Assembly (NCBI GenBank): GCA_963837455.1
Contig: CAWINM010000010.1
Span: 1 to 64,000, forward strand
Reading direction: 5' to 3'
From: DASYQD01 sp963837455
GTDB taxonomy: Bacteria > Acidobacteriota > Thermoanaerobaculia > Multivoradales > JAIOJS01
Length of the DNA: 64,000 nucleotides
The stretch's first letter is position 1. Every line of letters begins with the position of its first letter. The notes under the pieces are model-generated. The model worked only from the letters and a program-made list of their open reading frames with translations. It was not told the origin of the DNA and did not search any database. Shown piece by piece: positions 43,769 through 54,915 of the stretch. The position numbers and the translations under genes are program-made.

Positions 43769-44842
43769 ATGGGGTACATGACTCGTAGAAATGCGGTGCA
43801 TCTGGCCGGCGCGGTCCTGGTCGCCGCCGCCCTGGGGGCGGCGCCGGCGCTCGCCGTCGACATCTCCGGGGCAGGGGCGACGTTCCCCTACCCGATCTAC
43901 GCCAAGTGGGCGGAGGCGTACAAGGCGAAGACAGGGATCGGCCTCAACTACCAGTCGATCGGCTCCGGTGGCGGCATCAAGCAGATCGAGGCGAGCACCG
44001 TCGACTTCGGTGCCTCCGACATGCCGCTGGAGGTCGCCGATCTCGATGCCAACGGCCTGATGCAGTTCCCGACGGTGATCGGCGGCGACGTGCCGGTGGT
44101 CAACGTTCCGGGCGTGGGCCCCGGCAAGCTGCACTTGACTGGCGCGGTGCTCGCGGACATCTACCTCGGCAAGATCACCAAGTGGAACGACGCGGCGATC
44201 CGCAAGCTCAACCCCGGCCTCAAGCTGCCCGATGCGGCGATCTCCGTGGTGCACCGTTCGGACGGTTCCGGCACCACCTTCATCTTCACCCACTACCTCT
44301 CCCAGGTGAGCCCGGAGTGGAAGACCAAGGTGGGCGAGAACACCTCGGTGAGCTGGCCGACCGGCGTCGGCGGCAAGGGCAACGAGGGCGTGGCCGACTA
44401 CGCCGGCCGCCTCCCCGGCGCCATCGGTTACGTGGAGTACGCTTACGCGCTGCAGAACAAGATGGCCTACGCGCTGATGCAGAACTCCGCCGGCAAGTTC
44501 GTGGCCCCTACCGCCGCGGCGTTCCAGGCGGCAGCGGCCGGTGCCGACTGGTCGAAGGCTCCGGGCTTCCACCTGCTGCTCACCAACCAGCCCGGGGCGG
44601 AGAGCTGGCCGATCACCGGCGCCACCTTCATCCTGCTGCACAAGAAGCAGGACAAGCCGGAGACCGCGCAGGAGGTCCTCAAGTTCTTCGACTGGGCCTA
44701 CCGTGACGGCGACGGCCTAGCCAGTGGGCTCGACTACGTGCCGATGCCCGACGCGGTGGTGAAGCTGATCCAGGAGGCCTGGAGCTCGCAGCTCGCCGGC
44801 CCCGACGGCAAGCCGGTCTGGCCGCCGATGATGATGCACTGA
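43769..44842 (+). CDS. pstS: Phosphate ABC transporter substrate-binding protein
   Basis: A 357-aa periplasmic binding protein. The signal peptide covers residues 1-29 (cleavage after ALA). DISGAGATFPYPIYAKWAEA, YQSIGSGGGIKQIEA and VDFGASDMPL are the classic PstS phosphate-binding segments, and HRSDGSGTTFIFTHYLSQ supplies further ligands. It starts at 43769 behind GAAGAGGAGATCGAAGCG. It heads pstSCAB, with a hairpin after its stop that may lower expression of the downstream genes. Confidence 0.96.
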   Translation: MGYMTRRNAVHLAGAVLVAAALGAAPALAVDISGAGATFPYPIYAKWAEAYKAKTGIGLNYQSIGSGGGIKQIEASTVDFGASDMPLEVADLDANGLMQFPTVIGGDVPVVNVPGVGPGKLHLTGAVLADIYLGKITKWNDAAIRKLNPGLKLPDAAISVVHRSDGSGTTFIFTHYLSQVSPEWKTKVGENTSVSWPTGVGGKGNEGVADYAGRLPGAIGYVEYAYALQNKMAYALMQNSAGKFVAPTAAAFQAAAAGADWSKAPGFHLLLTNQPGAESWPITGATFILLHKKQDKPETAQEVLKFFDWAYRDGDGLASGLDYVPMPDAVVKLIQEAWSSQLAGPDGKPVWPPMMMH

Positions 44843-44851
44843 CGCGCAGGG

Positions 44852-44882
44852 GGAGGGCCGCTGCCGCCCGCGGCGGCCCTCC
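44852..44882 (+). terminator. Intercistronic hairpin between pstS and pstC
   Basis: GGAGGGCCGC pairs with GCGGCCCTCC around an 11-nt loop, 10 bp after the pstS stop, without a T tract. Such hairpins commonly stabilise the pstS message or attenuate transcription, so that the binding protein outnumbers the permease. Confidence 0.6.
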
Positions 44883-44907
44883 GCACCTCTCACCTGGACA
44901 CGGTTGC

Positions 44908-45888
44908 ATGATGGACACGGTCGCCCCCGAGCTCGCCACCTCGATAGCGGCGCGGCGACGCCGCTCGTGGGGTGACCCTGTATTCCACGGCATCACCAGG
45001 CTGTCGGCGATGATCGTCGCCGGGCTGCTGTTCGCCATTCTGCTGGTGCTGATCTGGGGCAGCCGGCTGGCCTTCCACAAGTTCGGGCTCCACTTCCTCA
45101 CCAGCACCGAGTGGAACCCCGTCACCGAGCAGTTCGGGGCGCTTCCCGCCATCTACGGCACGCTGGTCACCTCGCTCCTCGCCATGCTGCTGGGGGTGCC
45201 GGTGAGCTTCGGCATCGCCGTCTTCATCACCCAGCTGGCGCCACGCTGGCTCAAGCAGCCGCTGGGGGTGGCGATCGAGCTGCTCGCCGCCATCCCCAGC
45301 ATCATCTACGGCATGTGGGGGCTGTTCGTGCTCGCTCCCCTGCTGTCGTCTCACGTCGAGCCCTGGCTCAGCGACCACCTCGGTGGCTGGCCGCTGGTGG
45401 GGCGGCTCTTCCAGGGTCCGCCGCTCGGCATCGGCGTGCTGCCGGCCGGGCTGATCCTCGCGGTGATGGTGGTGCCCTTCATCTCGGCGGTGATGCGCGA
45501 CGTCTTCGAGACCGTGCCCGCCGTGCTCAAGGAGTCGGCCTTCGCCCTCGGCACCACCACCTGGGAGGTGGTGTGGACGATCGTCCTGCCCTACACCCGT
45601 GTGGGCGTCATCGGTGGCATCATGCTGGGCCTCGGGCGTGCCCTCGGCGAGACCATGGCGGTGACCTTCGTGATGGGGAACGCCCACGACATCAACGTCT
45701 CGTTGCTGATGCCGGGCAATACCATCTCCGCGACGCTCGCCAACGAGTTCACCGAGGCCGTCGGCGACATGTACACCTCGTCGCTGATCGCGCTCGGCCT
45801 CGTCCTCTTTGCCATCACCCTCGTCGTGCTGGCGCTCGCCAAGCTGTTCCTGATGCAGCTCTCCCGTCGCGAAGGGCGTGCGACTTGA
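44908..45888 (+). CDS. pstC: Phosphate ABC transporter permease
   Basis: A 326-aa inner-membrane permease with six helices. It has the PstC features FGALPAIYGTLVTSLLAMLL, LLAAIPSIIYGMWGLFVLAP and ESAFALGTTTWEVVWTIVLP (EAA-type loop), followed by GLGRALGETMAVTFVMGN. It starts at ATG 44908; a second Met follows immediately. The stop overlaps the pstA ATG by one base. Confidence 0.96.
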   Translation: MMDTVAPELATSIAARRRRSWGDPVFHGITRLSAMIVAGLLFAILLVLIWGSRLAFHKFGLHFLTSTEWNPVTEQFGALPAIYGTLVTSLLAMLLGVPVSFGIAVFITQLAPRWLKQPLGVAIELLAAIPSIIYGMWGLFVLAPLLSSHVEPWLSDHLGGWPLVGRLFQGPPLGIGVLPAGLILAVMVVPFISAVMRDVFETVPAVLKESAFALGTTTWEVVWTIVLPYTRVGVIGGIMLGLGRALGETMAVTFVMGNAHDINVSLLMPGNTISATLANEFTEAVGDMYTSSLIALGLVLFAITLVVLALAKLFLMQLSRREGRAT

Positions 45889-46736
45889 TGCCAACCTCCT
45901 GGTTGTACGTGTGGCGGCGCGGGCTCAACCTGGTACTGCTGAGCCTGTCCGGCCTCGCCATGGTGGCCGGGGTCTCGGCGCTGGCCTGGATCTTGTGGAC
46001 GCTGGCGGAGAAAGGGGTGACGGGGATGGCCGTCAAGGTCTTCACCGAGAGCACGCCCCCGCCGGGCAGCGACGGTGGTCTGCTCAACGCCATCACCGGC
46101 AGCCTCATGCTGGTGGTCACCGGGATCGCCATCGGCGCGCCCCTGGGGGTGCTCGCCGGCACCTATCTCGCCGAGTTCGGCCGCCACAGCCGCATGGCCA
46201 CCGTCATGCGCTTCCTCAACGACGTCCTGCTCTCGGCGCCGTCGATCATCATCGGGCTGTTCGTCTACGATCTGGTGGTCGCGCGGCAGAAGCACTTCTC
46301 CGGCTGGGCGGGCGCCTTCGCTCTGGCGCTGATCGCCATCCCGGTGGTCGTCGGCACCACCGAGACCATGCTCCAGCTGGTGCCCGCCAGCCTGCGCGAG
46401 GCGGCAGCGGCGCTCGGGGCGCCACGCTGGAAGGTGGTGACGGCGATCGCCTATCGCGCCGCCCGTCCGGGGATCATCACCGGCATCCTGCTGGCAATCG
46501 CGCGCATGAGCGGTGAGACCGCGCCGCTCCTGTTCACCGCCCTCAACAACCAGTTCTGGGGCCGCATGAGCACGGCGCTCGCCAACCTGCCGGTGGTGAT
46601 CTTCCAGTTCGCCATGAGCCCCTACGAGGACTGGAAGCACCTCGCCTGGGCGGGCTCGCTCCTCATCACCGTCGGCGTGCTGGGGCTCAACGTCCTCGCA
46701 CGCTTCCTGTTCCGCCCGCAGCAGGGGGTCCATTGA
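45888..46736 (+). CDS. pstA: Phosphate ABC transporter permease
   Basis: A 282-aa permease paired with PstC. The first helix is LNLVLLSLSGLAMVAGVSAL. GGLLNAITGSLMLVVTGIAI, LSAPSIIIGLFVYDL and REAAAALGAPRWKVVTAIAY (EAA loop), then IARMSGETAPLLFTAL, are all PstA landmarks. It begins at 45888, sharing one base with the pstC stop, and ends sharing one base with pstB. Confidence 0.96.
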   Translation: MPTSWLYVWRRGLNLVLLSLSGLAMVAGVSALAWILWTLAEKGVTGMAVKVFTESTPPPGSDGGLLNAITGSLMLVVTGIAIGAPLGVLAGTYLAEFGRHSRMATVMRFLNDVLLSAPSIIIGLFVYDLVVARQKHFSGWAGAFALALIAIPVVVGTTETMLQLVPASLREAAAALGAPRWKVVTAIAYRAARPGIITGILLAIARMSGETAPLLFTALNNQFWGRMSTALANLPVVIFQFAMSPYEDWKHLAWAGSLLITVGVLGLNVLARFLFRPQQGVH

Positions 46737-47608
46737 TGAAGGCCTCTCCCTTGGATGAGCAAGCCCTCGGCGCCGAGCCGACCGACAGCGCCGCGCCGCG
46801 CGTTCCCCTGCCCATCGAGTGGAACCGGGAGGAGACCGAGCCGGTCACCGCGGCCACGCCCAAGGTCGTCGTCAGCAACCTGAGCTTCTACTACGGCAAG
46901 CACCGCGCCGTCGAGGACGTCAGCCTCACCGTCGGCGCCAACCTGGTGACCGCGCTCATCGGGCCCTCGGGCTGCGGCAAGTCGACGATGCTGCGCTGCT
47001 TCAACCGCATCTACGAGCTCTACCCCAAGCAGCGTGCGACTGGCGAGGTGATGCTCGACGGCGTCAACGTCCTCGATCCCAAGATCGACCTCAATCTGCT
47101 GCGCAAGAAGGTCGGCATGGTGTTCCAGATGCCGACGCCCTTCCCGCTGTCGATCTACGACAACATCGCTTTCGGCGTGCGGCTCTACGAGCGGCTGCCA
47201 GCCGCCGCCATGGACGAGCGGGTGGAATGGGCGTTGCGCAAGGCGGCGCTGTGGGAGGAAGTCAAGGACAAGCTGCGGCACACCGGCAAAGGGCTCTCCG
47301 GCGGTCAGCAGCAGCGCCTCTGCATCGCGCGGGCGATCGCCGTCAAGCCCGAGGTGCTGCTGCTCGACGAGCCCACCTCGGCGCTCGATCCCATCTCCAC
47401 CGCCGCCATCGAGGAGCTCATCTACGAGCTCAAGCAGGATTACACCATCGTCATCGTGACCCACAACATGCAGCAGGCGGCGCGGGTCGCCGACCACGTG
47501 GCGTTCCTCTACCTCGGGCGGCTGATCGAGTTCAACACCGCGTACCGGATGTTCACCACGCCGGACCGCAAGGAAACCGAGGACTACGTCACCGGACGCT
47601 ACGGCTGA
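46736..47608 (+). CDS. pstB: Phosphate ABC transporter ATP-binding protein
   Basis: A 290-aa ATPase. Walker A is GPSGCGKST, the signature LSGGQQQRLCIARAIAVKPE, Walker B VLLLDEPTSALDP and the H-loop IVTHNMQQAARVADH. The PstB-specific LRCFNRIYELYP and FQMPTPFPLSIYDNIAFG are present. An unusually long N-terminal extension (about 45 residues, acidic, Pro-rich) precedes the fold. It starts at ATG 46736 overlapping the pstA stop. A hairpin follows at 47619; phoU lies convergent rather than in the operon. Confidence 0.96.
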   Translation: MKASPLDEQALGAEPTDSAAPRVPLPIEWNREETEPVTAATPKVVVSNLSFYYGKHRAVEDVSLTVGANLVTALIGPSGCGKSTMLRCFNRIYELYPKQRATGEVMLDGVNVLDPKIDLNLLRKKVGMVFQMPTPFPLSIYDNIAFGVRLYERLPAAAMDERVEWALRKAALWEEVKDKLRHTGKGLSGGQQQRLCIARAIAVKPEVLLLDEPTSALDPISTAAIEELIYELKQDYTIVIVTHNMQQAARVADHVAFLYLGRLIEFNTAYRMFTTPDRKETEDYVTGRYG

Positions 47609-47618
47609 CGCCGCCGAC

Positions 47619-47650
47619 GGCGCCCCGGCGTCCGCTGCCGGGCGGGCGCC
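47619..47650. terminator. Hairpin between convergent pstB and phoU
   Basis: GGCGCC-CCGGC pairs with GCCGG-(GCG bulge)-GGCGCC around a 7-nt loop, 10 bp past the pstB stop. There is no T tract; it could end both convergent transcripts. Confidence 0.4.
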
Positions 47651-47752
47651 GCGGGTCTGTTCCCTACGGATCGCGCCGGCCGCCGCGGAGACGAGCCTCG
47701 CCCGTGCCCGTTCGGCGCCTCGCAGCGCCCGGAAGGCTCGGTGAGTCTCGGC

Positions 47753-48430
47753 TCAGCCGCTGGAAGGGGCGCGCACCGCGCTGTGGCGGATGTCGCGGCC
47801 CTCGACGTAGTAGACGACGTCCTCGGCGATGTTGGTGGCGTGGTCGGCGATGCGCTCGAAGTTGCGGGCCACCAGCAGCAGGTGAAGCGCCCGCGGCACG
47901 CTGGTGCTCTCGTTGCGCATCAGCTCGACGAGGTCGGTGAACAGGTGCCGGTAGAGCTGGTCGACGTCGTCGTCCTGCCGGCAGACGCTGGCCGCGAGCG
48001 CTGCGTCGCGGCTGACGAAGGCGTCGAGGCTCTCGCGCACCATCGCCTGCACCCGCGTCGAGATGCGCGGCAGGTCGGCGTAGGGCTTGAGCGGAGGCTC
48101 GCGGTTGAGCTGCCGCGCCGCCTGGGCGATGTTGACCGCCGAGTCGGCCATGCGCTCGAGGTCGGCGGTGATCTTCATCACCGCCACCAGGAACCGCATG
48201 TCGACCGCCGTCGGCTGGTTGCGCGCCAGCACCGAGTGGCAGTCGTCGTCGATCTCCACCTCCATGCGGTCGACGCGGGTGTCCTGCTCGATGACTGCCG
48301 AGACGAGCGCCTCGTCACGGTCCACCATCGCCCGTGTGGCGTTGACGATCATGGTCTCCACCTGGGCGCCCATCTCGATGAGGCGCAGGCGGATGTTGTC
48401 GAGGTGCGTGTGCAGGTGGCGATGTTCCAT
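47753..48430 (-). CDS. phoU: Phosphate transport system regulator
   Basis: A 225-aa all-helical protein with the two PhoU three-helix repeats, each with its metal-binding E/D-x3-D motif. The N-repeat has the region ending IEDDDCHSVLARNQP-like (VEIDDDCHSVLARNQP), and MKITADLERMADSAVNIA is the conserved helix. The C-repeat has LLLVARNFERIADHATNIAE and VYYVEGRDIRH at the end. It represses the Pho response by contacting PstB and the PhoR kinase. Here it faces the pst operon head-on and follows an arsC-like gene by 32 bp, so it is probably co-transcribed with that gene. Confidence 0.95.
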   Translation of the reverse strand: MEHRHLHTHLDNIRLRLIEMGAQVETMIVNATRAMVDRDEALVSAVIEQDTRVDRMEVEIDDDCHSVLARNQPTAVDMRFLVAVMKITADLERMADSAVNIAQAARQLNREPPLKPYADLPRISTRVQAMVRESLDAFVSRDAALAASVCRQDDDVDQLYRHLFTDLVELMRNESTSVPRALHLLLVARNFERIADHATNIAEDVVYYVEGRDIRHSAVRAPSSG

Positions 48431-48462
48431 GGGTTCTCGCGTTCGGTGACCGCAGATCAATC

Positions 48463-48906
48463 TTAGCGGAAAAGGCGGGCCACCCGGTCGTGGATGTGGT
48501 CGCGCACGGCACGGAAGGCCTCCCGGCGCTCCTCCTCGGTGCCGTCGCTGCAGGCGGGGTCGGGAAGCGGCCAGTGGAGGCGGCGGACGGGGTTCTCGGC
48601 GCCGTCGGGGAAGAGCGGGCAGACCTCCTCGGCGCAGAGGGTGATGACGGTGCCGACGCGCTCCCGCGGCACCTCGGCCAACCGCTTGCTGCGGTGGCCC
48701 GCCAAGTCGATCCCCTCCTCCGCCATGACGGCCACCGCCAGCGGGTGGAGGTGCCGCGGGCTGCTGCCGGCGCTCCACACCTCGACGCCGGCCGGGGCGT
48801 AAGCGCGGGCGAACCCCTCCGCCATCTGGCTGCGGGCGGAGTTGGCCACGCAGAGGAAGAGCACGCCGGTGCGGGGAGGCGCGGCGGACAGGGCGGCGGT
48901 CTCCAT
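48463..48906 (-). CDS. arsC: Arsenate reductase (thioredoxin-type, LMW-PTP fold)
   Basis: A 147-aa protein. The P-loop CVANSARSQMAEGFAR (Cys19, Arg25) is that of ArsC enzymes rather than tyrosine phosphatases. VITLCAEEVCPLFPDG supplies the second and third cysteines needed for the disulfide relay, and WPLPDPACS carries the conserved Asp-Pro. It reduces arsenate to arsenite, or acts as a phosphatase. The ATG at 48906 was chosen; GTG 48927 is also open. A PHO-box-like repeat lies 49 bp upstream in the same orientation, and phoU follows. Arsenate enters through Pst, so the pairing makes physiological sense. Confidence 0.85.
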   Translation of the reverse strand: METAALSAAPPRTGVLFLCVANSARSQMAEGFARAYAPAGVEVWSAGSSPRHLHPLAVAVMAEEGIDLAGHRSKRLAEVPRERVGTVITLCAEEVCPLFPDGAENPVRRLHWPLPDPACSDGTEEERREAFRAVRDHIHDRVARLFR

Positions 48907-48954
48907 CGCCGCAGAAACGTAGCGCACCGGGCGGCAGTGGCCGCGGACGTCGCG

Positions 48955-48972
48955 GTTACGGTCCGGTTACGG
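48955..48972 (-). promoter_or_regulatory. PHO-box-like direct repeat upstream of arsC-phoU
   Basis: On the minus strand, CCGTAAC-CGGA-CCGTAAC: two identical 7-mers with a 4-bp spacer, 49-66 bp before the arsC-like start codon, the ideal distance for an activator site replacing a -35 element. Confidence 0.6.
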
Positions 48973-49387
48973 GGCGCCGACGGCCCGGGTTCCGACGTCG
49001 AGACCGGTGGCGATCGCCGACTGCGGCCGGGCGGCGAGCTCCTTGCGGTCGTTGGCCGCGAGCCTCGATGCCAGGCGGGGCGAGGAGGGCGGCGAAGTGC
49101 CGCGCGAAGGGAGCGTCGCCCCACCAGCACACCGAGTGGGTGGCCGGCACCTCCGCCTACCGGGGTGCCCCAACCGAGCGCTGGCCAGGTAACCGGCAGC
49201 CGGAGCGGACGGCCGCTAGCAGCGGCGGACGTAAGGGCAGCTTGGCGGCGCCGCCACTGGTGCCTTCCGGAAAGAGCGCACGCCGCGTCGCTCGTCCAGC
49301 CCGTCGCGCATGGCGCCTCCTCGGGTTGAGGCTGACGGGTGCGCTGGTAGGAGGCGCAACCGTCCCTTCTCCGGGGATGCCGCCACC
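48973..49387. other. Intergenic stretch with a possible degraded ORF
   Basis: On the minus strand (about 49150 down to 48956) two frames read HSVCWWGDAPFARHFAALLA and then ASRLAANDRKELAARPQ. They look like coding sequence broken by a one-base shift, but no family is recognised. Otherwise nothing is seen. The region separates the arsC-phoU and ppx transcripts. Confidence 0.3.
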
Positions 49388-49405
49388 GCGTCACAACCCC
49401 GTTAC
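49388..49405 (+). promoter_or_regulatory. PHO-box-like direct repeat upstream of ppx
   Basis: GCGTCAC-AACC-CCGTTAC, two NNGTNAC half-sites 11 bp apart, 166 bp before the ppx start. A further CCGTAAC occurs at 49419-49425. Confidence 0.45.
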
Positions 49406-49570
49406 CGGCGCCGCCGCTCCGTAACCGCCGGCGCAACGTCGGTCGGCGACAATGACTTGGGCGGGCTGCCGGGCAGCACCGGGAGCGGCGCGGAGACGAC
49501 GATGGCGACGCGACTGGGGTCGATGGCAATCGAGGCGTCGCGGCGGCGGCTGCCTGTAGAGTTCCGGCGC

Positions 49571-51077
49571 ATGGTCCGCCGCCCCGCCACCCAGTCGACG
49601 CTCGCCGCCGTCGACCTCGGCTCGAACAGTTTTCGCATGGTGATCGCCGACGTCGTCGACGGCGCCCTGCGCCGGCGCGACAGCCTGCGCGAGGGGGTGC
49701 GGCTGGCGGCGGCACTGGGAGCGGACGGCCGCCTCAACGCCGAAGGGGAGGCACGCGCTCTCGCCTGCCTCGCCCGCTTCGGCGAGCGGCTGCGCGACCT
49801 GTCACCCGCCAACGTTCGGGCGGTGGGCACCAACACGCTGCGACGGGCGCGCGGCGCCCGCGGCTTCCTCGAGCGGGCACGGACCGCCCTCGGCCATCCG
49901 GTCGAGGTGATCTCCGGGCAGGAGGAGGCGCGGCTCGTCTACCAGGGCGTGTCGCGCGACCTCGGCCCCGGCGACGAGCGGCGTCTGGTCGTCGACATCG
50001 GCGGCGGCAGCACCGAGTGCATCCTCGGGCGCGGTGGGGTAGCGGAGCGCGCCGAGAGCCTCTACATCGGATGCGTCGGCATCACCCTCAGCCACTTCCC
50101 CGACGGGCGGCTGCGGCGCGACTTCCTGCGTCGCGCCGTGCTTGCCGCCCGTGTCGAGCTCGAGGCGCTGCAGGGGGAGCTGCGCGGCGCCGGCTGGGAC
50201 GCCTGCGCCGGCTCCTCGGGAACGGTGCGGGCGATCGCCGCGGTGGTGCGCCGCAACGGCTGGGCGAGCGACGGCATCACCCTCACCTCGCTGCGCCGCC
50301 TGCGCAAGGCGATGCTAGCCGCCGGCGACGTGCAGTCGCTGCGGCTGTCCGGCCTCTCGCGCGAGCGTGCGGCGGTGCTGCCCGGGGGCCTCGCCATCCT
50401 GTGGGCCGTCTTCCGGGCCTTCGGCGTCGAGCGCATGGTGGCGTCCCGCGGCTCGCTGCGCGAGGGCGTGCTCTACGACCTGCTCGGTCGCATCGGCCGC
50501 GGGAGACGTGCGGACCGCGCACGGTGGCCCGGCTGATGCGAGCAGTACCGTGTCGACCGCGCCCAGGCCGAACGCGTCGAGGCCACCGCGCTGGCGCTGC
50601 TGGCGCAGGTCGAACAGGCCTGGGAGCTCGCCGAGCCAGAGTCGCGCGAGTACCTGGGCTGGGCGGCACGGTTGCATGAGATCGGCCTGGCGGTGGCCCA
50701 CGCTGGCTACCACAAGCACGGCGCCTACCTGGTCGCCAACTCGGAGCTCGCCGGCTTCTCGCTGCAGGAGCAGCAGCTGCTGGCCCTGCTGGTGCGTAGC
50801 GAGCGCCGCAAGCTGGCCGCGGGCGGCGTTCGACGAGCTGCCGGCCGAGCGGCAGGGGCCGGCGGGCTCGCTGGCGGTGCTCCTGCGGCTTGCCACGCTG
50901 CTCCACCGCGGCCGTGGCGGCCGGCCGCTGCCGGCGGTCGCCGCGACTCCGGGCGAGCGCTCGTTGCGCCTGCGGTTCCCGCGTGGCTGGCTGCGGGCAC
51001 ACCCGCTGACCCGCGCCGACCTCGAGCAGGAGGCTGCCTGGTTGGGTGCGGCGGGGTGGTCGCTCGCCTGGGAGTGA
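49571..51077 (+). CDS. ppx: Exopolyphosphatase (Ppx/GppA), frameshifted in the C-terminal domain
   Basis: The ASKHA-fold half (49571 to about 50515) is intact: AAVDLGSNSFRMVIADV (phosphate-1), ISGQEEARLVYQGV, VVDIGGGSTECILGRG (phosphate-2) and the acidic catalytic region. The HD-like C-terminal part continues in another frame: AERVEATALALLAQVEQAWE, ARLHEIGLAVAHAGYHKHGA and AGFSLQEQQLLALLVR. After a second shift near 50820 it ends LLRLATLLHRGRG to 51077. Shifts lie at about 50510-50545 and 50820. Repaired, it is a ~500-aa Ppx, which hydrolyses terminal phosphate of polyphosphate or pppGpp. It is adjacent to CHAD, sixA and ppk1. Confidence 0.88.
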
Positions 51078-51132
51078 GGTAAGGCCCCGGGCAGCGAGCT
51101 CCCCTCGGCGCCTGGGGCTCGCGCGCGGGGGG

Positions 51133-52029
51133 CTACTTGCCGCTGCCGCGGTGGGTAGCCGCGCGGTGCCGCTTCGCCCAGTAGCCGAGGATGCGCGCCG
51201 CAAAGGCGCGGGGCCGCTCCGCCCACACGCGCTCGCCCGCGGCGTGGGCTCGCTGGCGGAGGCGCTGCTGCCGCCGCGCGACGGCGCGCTCGACCCGCGG
51301 CGTCAGCGGCGACGGCGCGCTATCGGCGAGCGTCGCTCGCAGCACGGTGAGGTCGTGCTCGTCACCGAGCAGCTGCGAGAGGTCCTGGAGCTCGTCGGCG
51401 AGGGCGCCGAGCGGCCGCGACCAGGCCTCCTGGAACAGGCGCACGGCGTACCAGAGGTCCTTCGTCTCATGGCGCCAGCGGTGGTAGTCCTCCTCGCGGC
51501 CGCTCGCGCCGGCGGCGCGCATGGCGCGGCGGCCGCGGCGATAGACGCGGGCCAGCGCCGCAGCGACGACGTCGGGCGCGGCGTAGTGGATCTCCGGCAG
51601 CTGCTCGATGGCGGCGGCGAAGCCGGCGGCCACATCCCGTCGCAGCTCGACGGTGAGGGCCGCGCGCGCCGCCGCCTGCCGCTCGCGCAGCGCCGCCTCC
51701 GCTGCCAGCCGCTCGCTGCGCAGCAACCGCTGGGAATGGCGCAGCTTCTCGAGGGTGGGGAGCGCAGCCTCGGCGTCGCGGATGGCGGCGACCTTGCGTG
51801 CGGTGTCGCGGAAGGCCGTCCGCGCCGCCCGCCGCGCGTCGTCGCCCAGCGAGCCGCGCAGCAGCCGCAGGGCCGCCCGGGCCTCCTTGCTGCGCTTCCT
51901 CGCCTCGTGTACGGCGCCGGACGGATCGTCGGTTGCGGCAAGATGGGCGGCGGCCGCCGCCGCCTGCTCGACCACGACGCGCCGGAGGCCGGCAGCGAGG
52001 CTCTCGGCTGGCTGGAGGCGATACGCCAT
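51133..52029 (-). CDS. CHAD-domain protein
   Basis: A 298-aa helical protein with the conserved histidine alpha-helical domain. HEARKRSKEARAALRLLRGS and YHRWRHETKDLWYAVRLF hold the signature histidines and basic residues (H-x2-R-x-x-K/R-x2-R and the H-x2-R-K-x2-K pattern), and RDTARKVAAIRDAEAAL precedes the middle. CHAD domains bind polyphosphate, and genes for them often sit near ppk/ppx, as here. It begins at ATG 52029 (frame open to 52077) and is convergent with ppx. It lacks the CYTH domain often fused to it. Confidence 0.9.
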   Translation of the reverse strand: MAYRLQPAESLAAGLRRVVVEQAAAAAAHLAATDDPSGAVHEARKRSKEARAALRLLRGSLGDDARRAARTAFRDTARKVAAIRDAEAALPTLEKLRHSQRLLRSERLAAEAALRERQAAARAALTVELRRDVAAGFAAAIEQLPEIHYAAPDVVAAALARVYRRGRRAMRAAGASGREEDYHRWRHETKDLWYAVRLFQEAWSRPLGALADELQDLSQLLGDEHDLTVLRATLADSAPSPLTPRVERAVARRQQRLRQRAHAAGERVWAERPRAFAARILGYWAKRHRAATHRGSGK

Positions 52030-52108
52030 GCAACGCCGGTGGTTTGCCGCATGGTCGCGGCGAGCAGAGGCTAGCATCGGGCGCGCGGCGACACCGGATG
52101 CCCCTCGA

Positions 52109-52126
52109 CGGTCACCGCCCCGTCAC
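52109..52126. promoter_or_regulatory. PHO-box-like direct repeat upstream of the CHAD gene
   Basis: CGGTCAC-CGCC-CCGTCAC, two NNGTNAC half-sites with an 11-bp period, 80 bp before the CHAD start and 35 bp after the sixA stop. A reversed GGGTGAC follows at 52131. Confidence 0.45.
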
Positions 52127-52160
52127 CGGTGGGTGACCGCCAGGCCATCCCGGCAGGGTA

Positions 52161-52655
52161 TCAAGGGAAACCGACGAGAAGCTTGGGCGAGAGCAGCCAG
52201 AGCAGCTCGCCGCGGCCGCTGGAGAGCTCGCCCCAGCCCTGGATGTCGAGCCCGACTGCGGCCACGGCGCAGGTAGCGAGACGCAGCGAGCCGCCGCCGA
52301 TGAGACGCGCGGCGGTCTCGGACCAGGCGGGCTCGTGGCCGACGGCGAGGGCGACCTCGACCTCGGCGGGCAGCTCGCGCAGCGTGGCGAGGACACCCGC
52401 GGGCGTGGTCTCATACAATGGACGCTGCTGCTGCGGTGCTTCCCAGCCCGCCGCCGCCGCCACCCGCGCCAGGGTATCGTGGGCGCGGAGGGCGGGGGAG
52501 GTGAGCAGGGCTCCCGGGGTGATGCCTGTGGTGGCGAGGAAGCGCCCCAGGCGCGCTGCCGCCTCTTCCCCCTCGGCGGCCAGCGGGCGGGCGGCATCGT
52601 CGGCGACCGGCTCGCGCAGCGCCTTGGCGTGACGGAGCAGCAGCAGCGTTCGCAT
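52161..52655 (-). CDS. sixA: SixA-type phosphohistidine phosphatase
   Basis: A 164-aa histidine-phosphatase-superfamily protein. RTLLLLRHAKAL carries the catalytic RHAK (SixA form of RHG), followed by PLAAEGEEAAARLGRFLAT, SPALRAHDTLARVAAAAGWE (R-x-x-T/D) and the second-His block ALAVGHEPAWSETAARL. SixA removes phosphate from phosphohistidine on phosphotransfer proteins. It starts at 52655, 13 bp from the divergent ppk1 start. Confidence 0.87.
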   Translation of the reverse strand: MRTLLLLRHAKALREPVADDAARPLAAEGEEAAARLGRFLATTGITPGALLTSPALRAHDTLARVAAAAGWEAPQQQRPLYETTPAGVLATLRELPAEVEVALAVGHEPAWSETAARLIGGGSLRLATCAVAAVGLDIQGWGELSSGRGELLWLLSPKLLVGFP

Positions 52656-52668
52656 CGCAGGAGAGTCT

Positions 52669-54858
<2,190 letters not shown>

Positions 54859-54915
54859 GCACCGCGCTGCTGCCCTGACGTGGGCAGCGGAATCGATGGT
54901 GCAGACATCGCTGTG

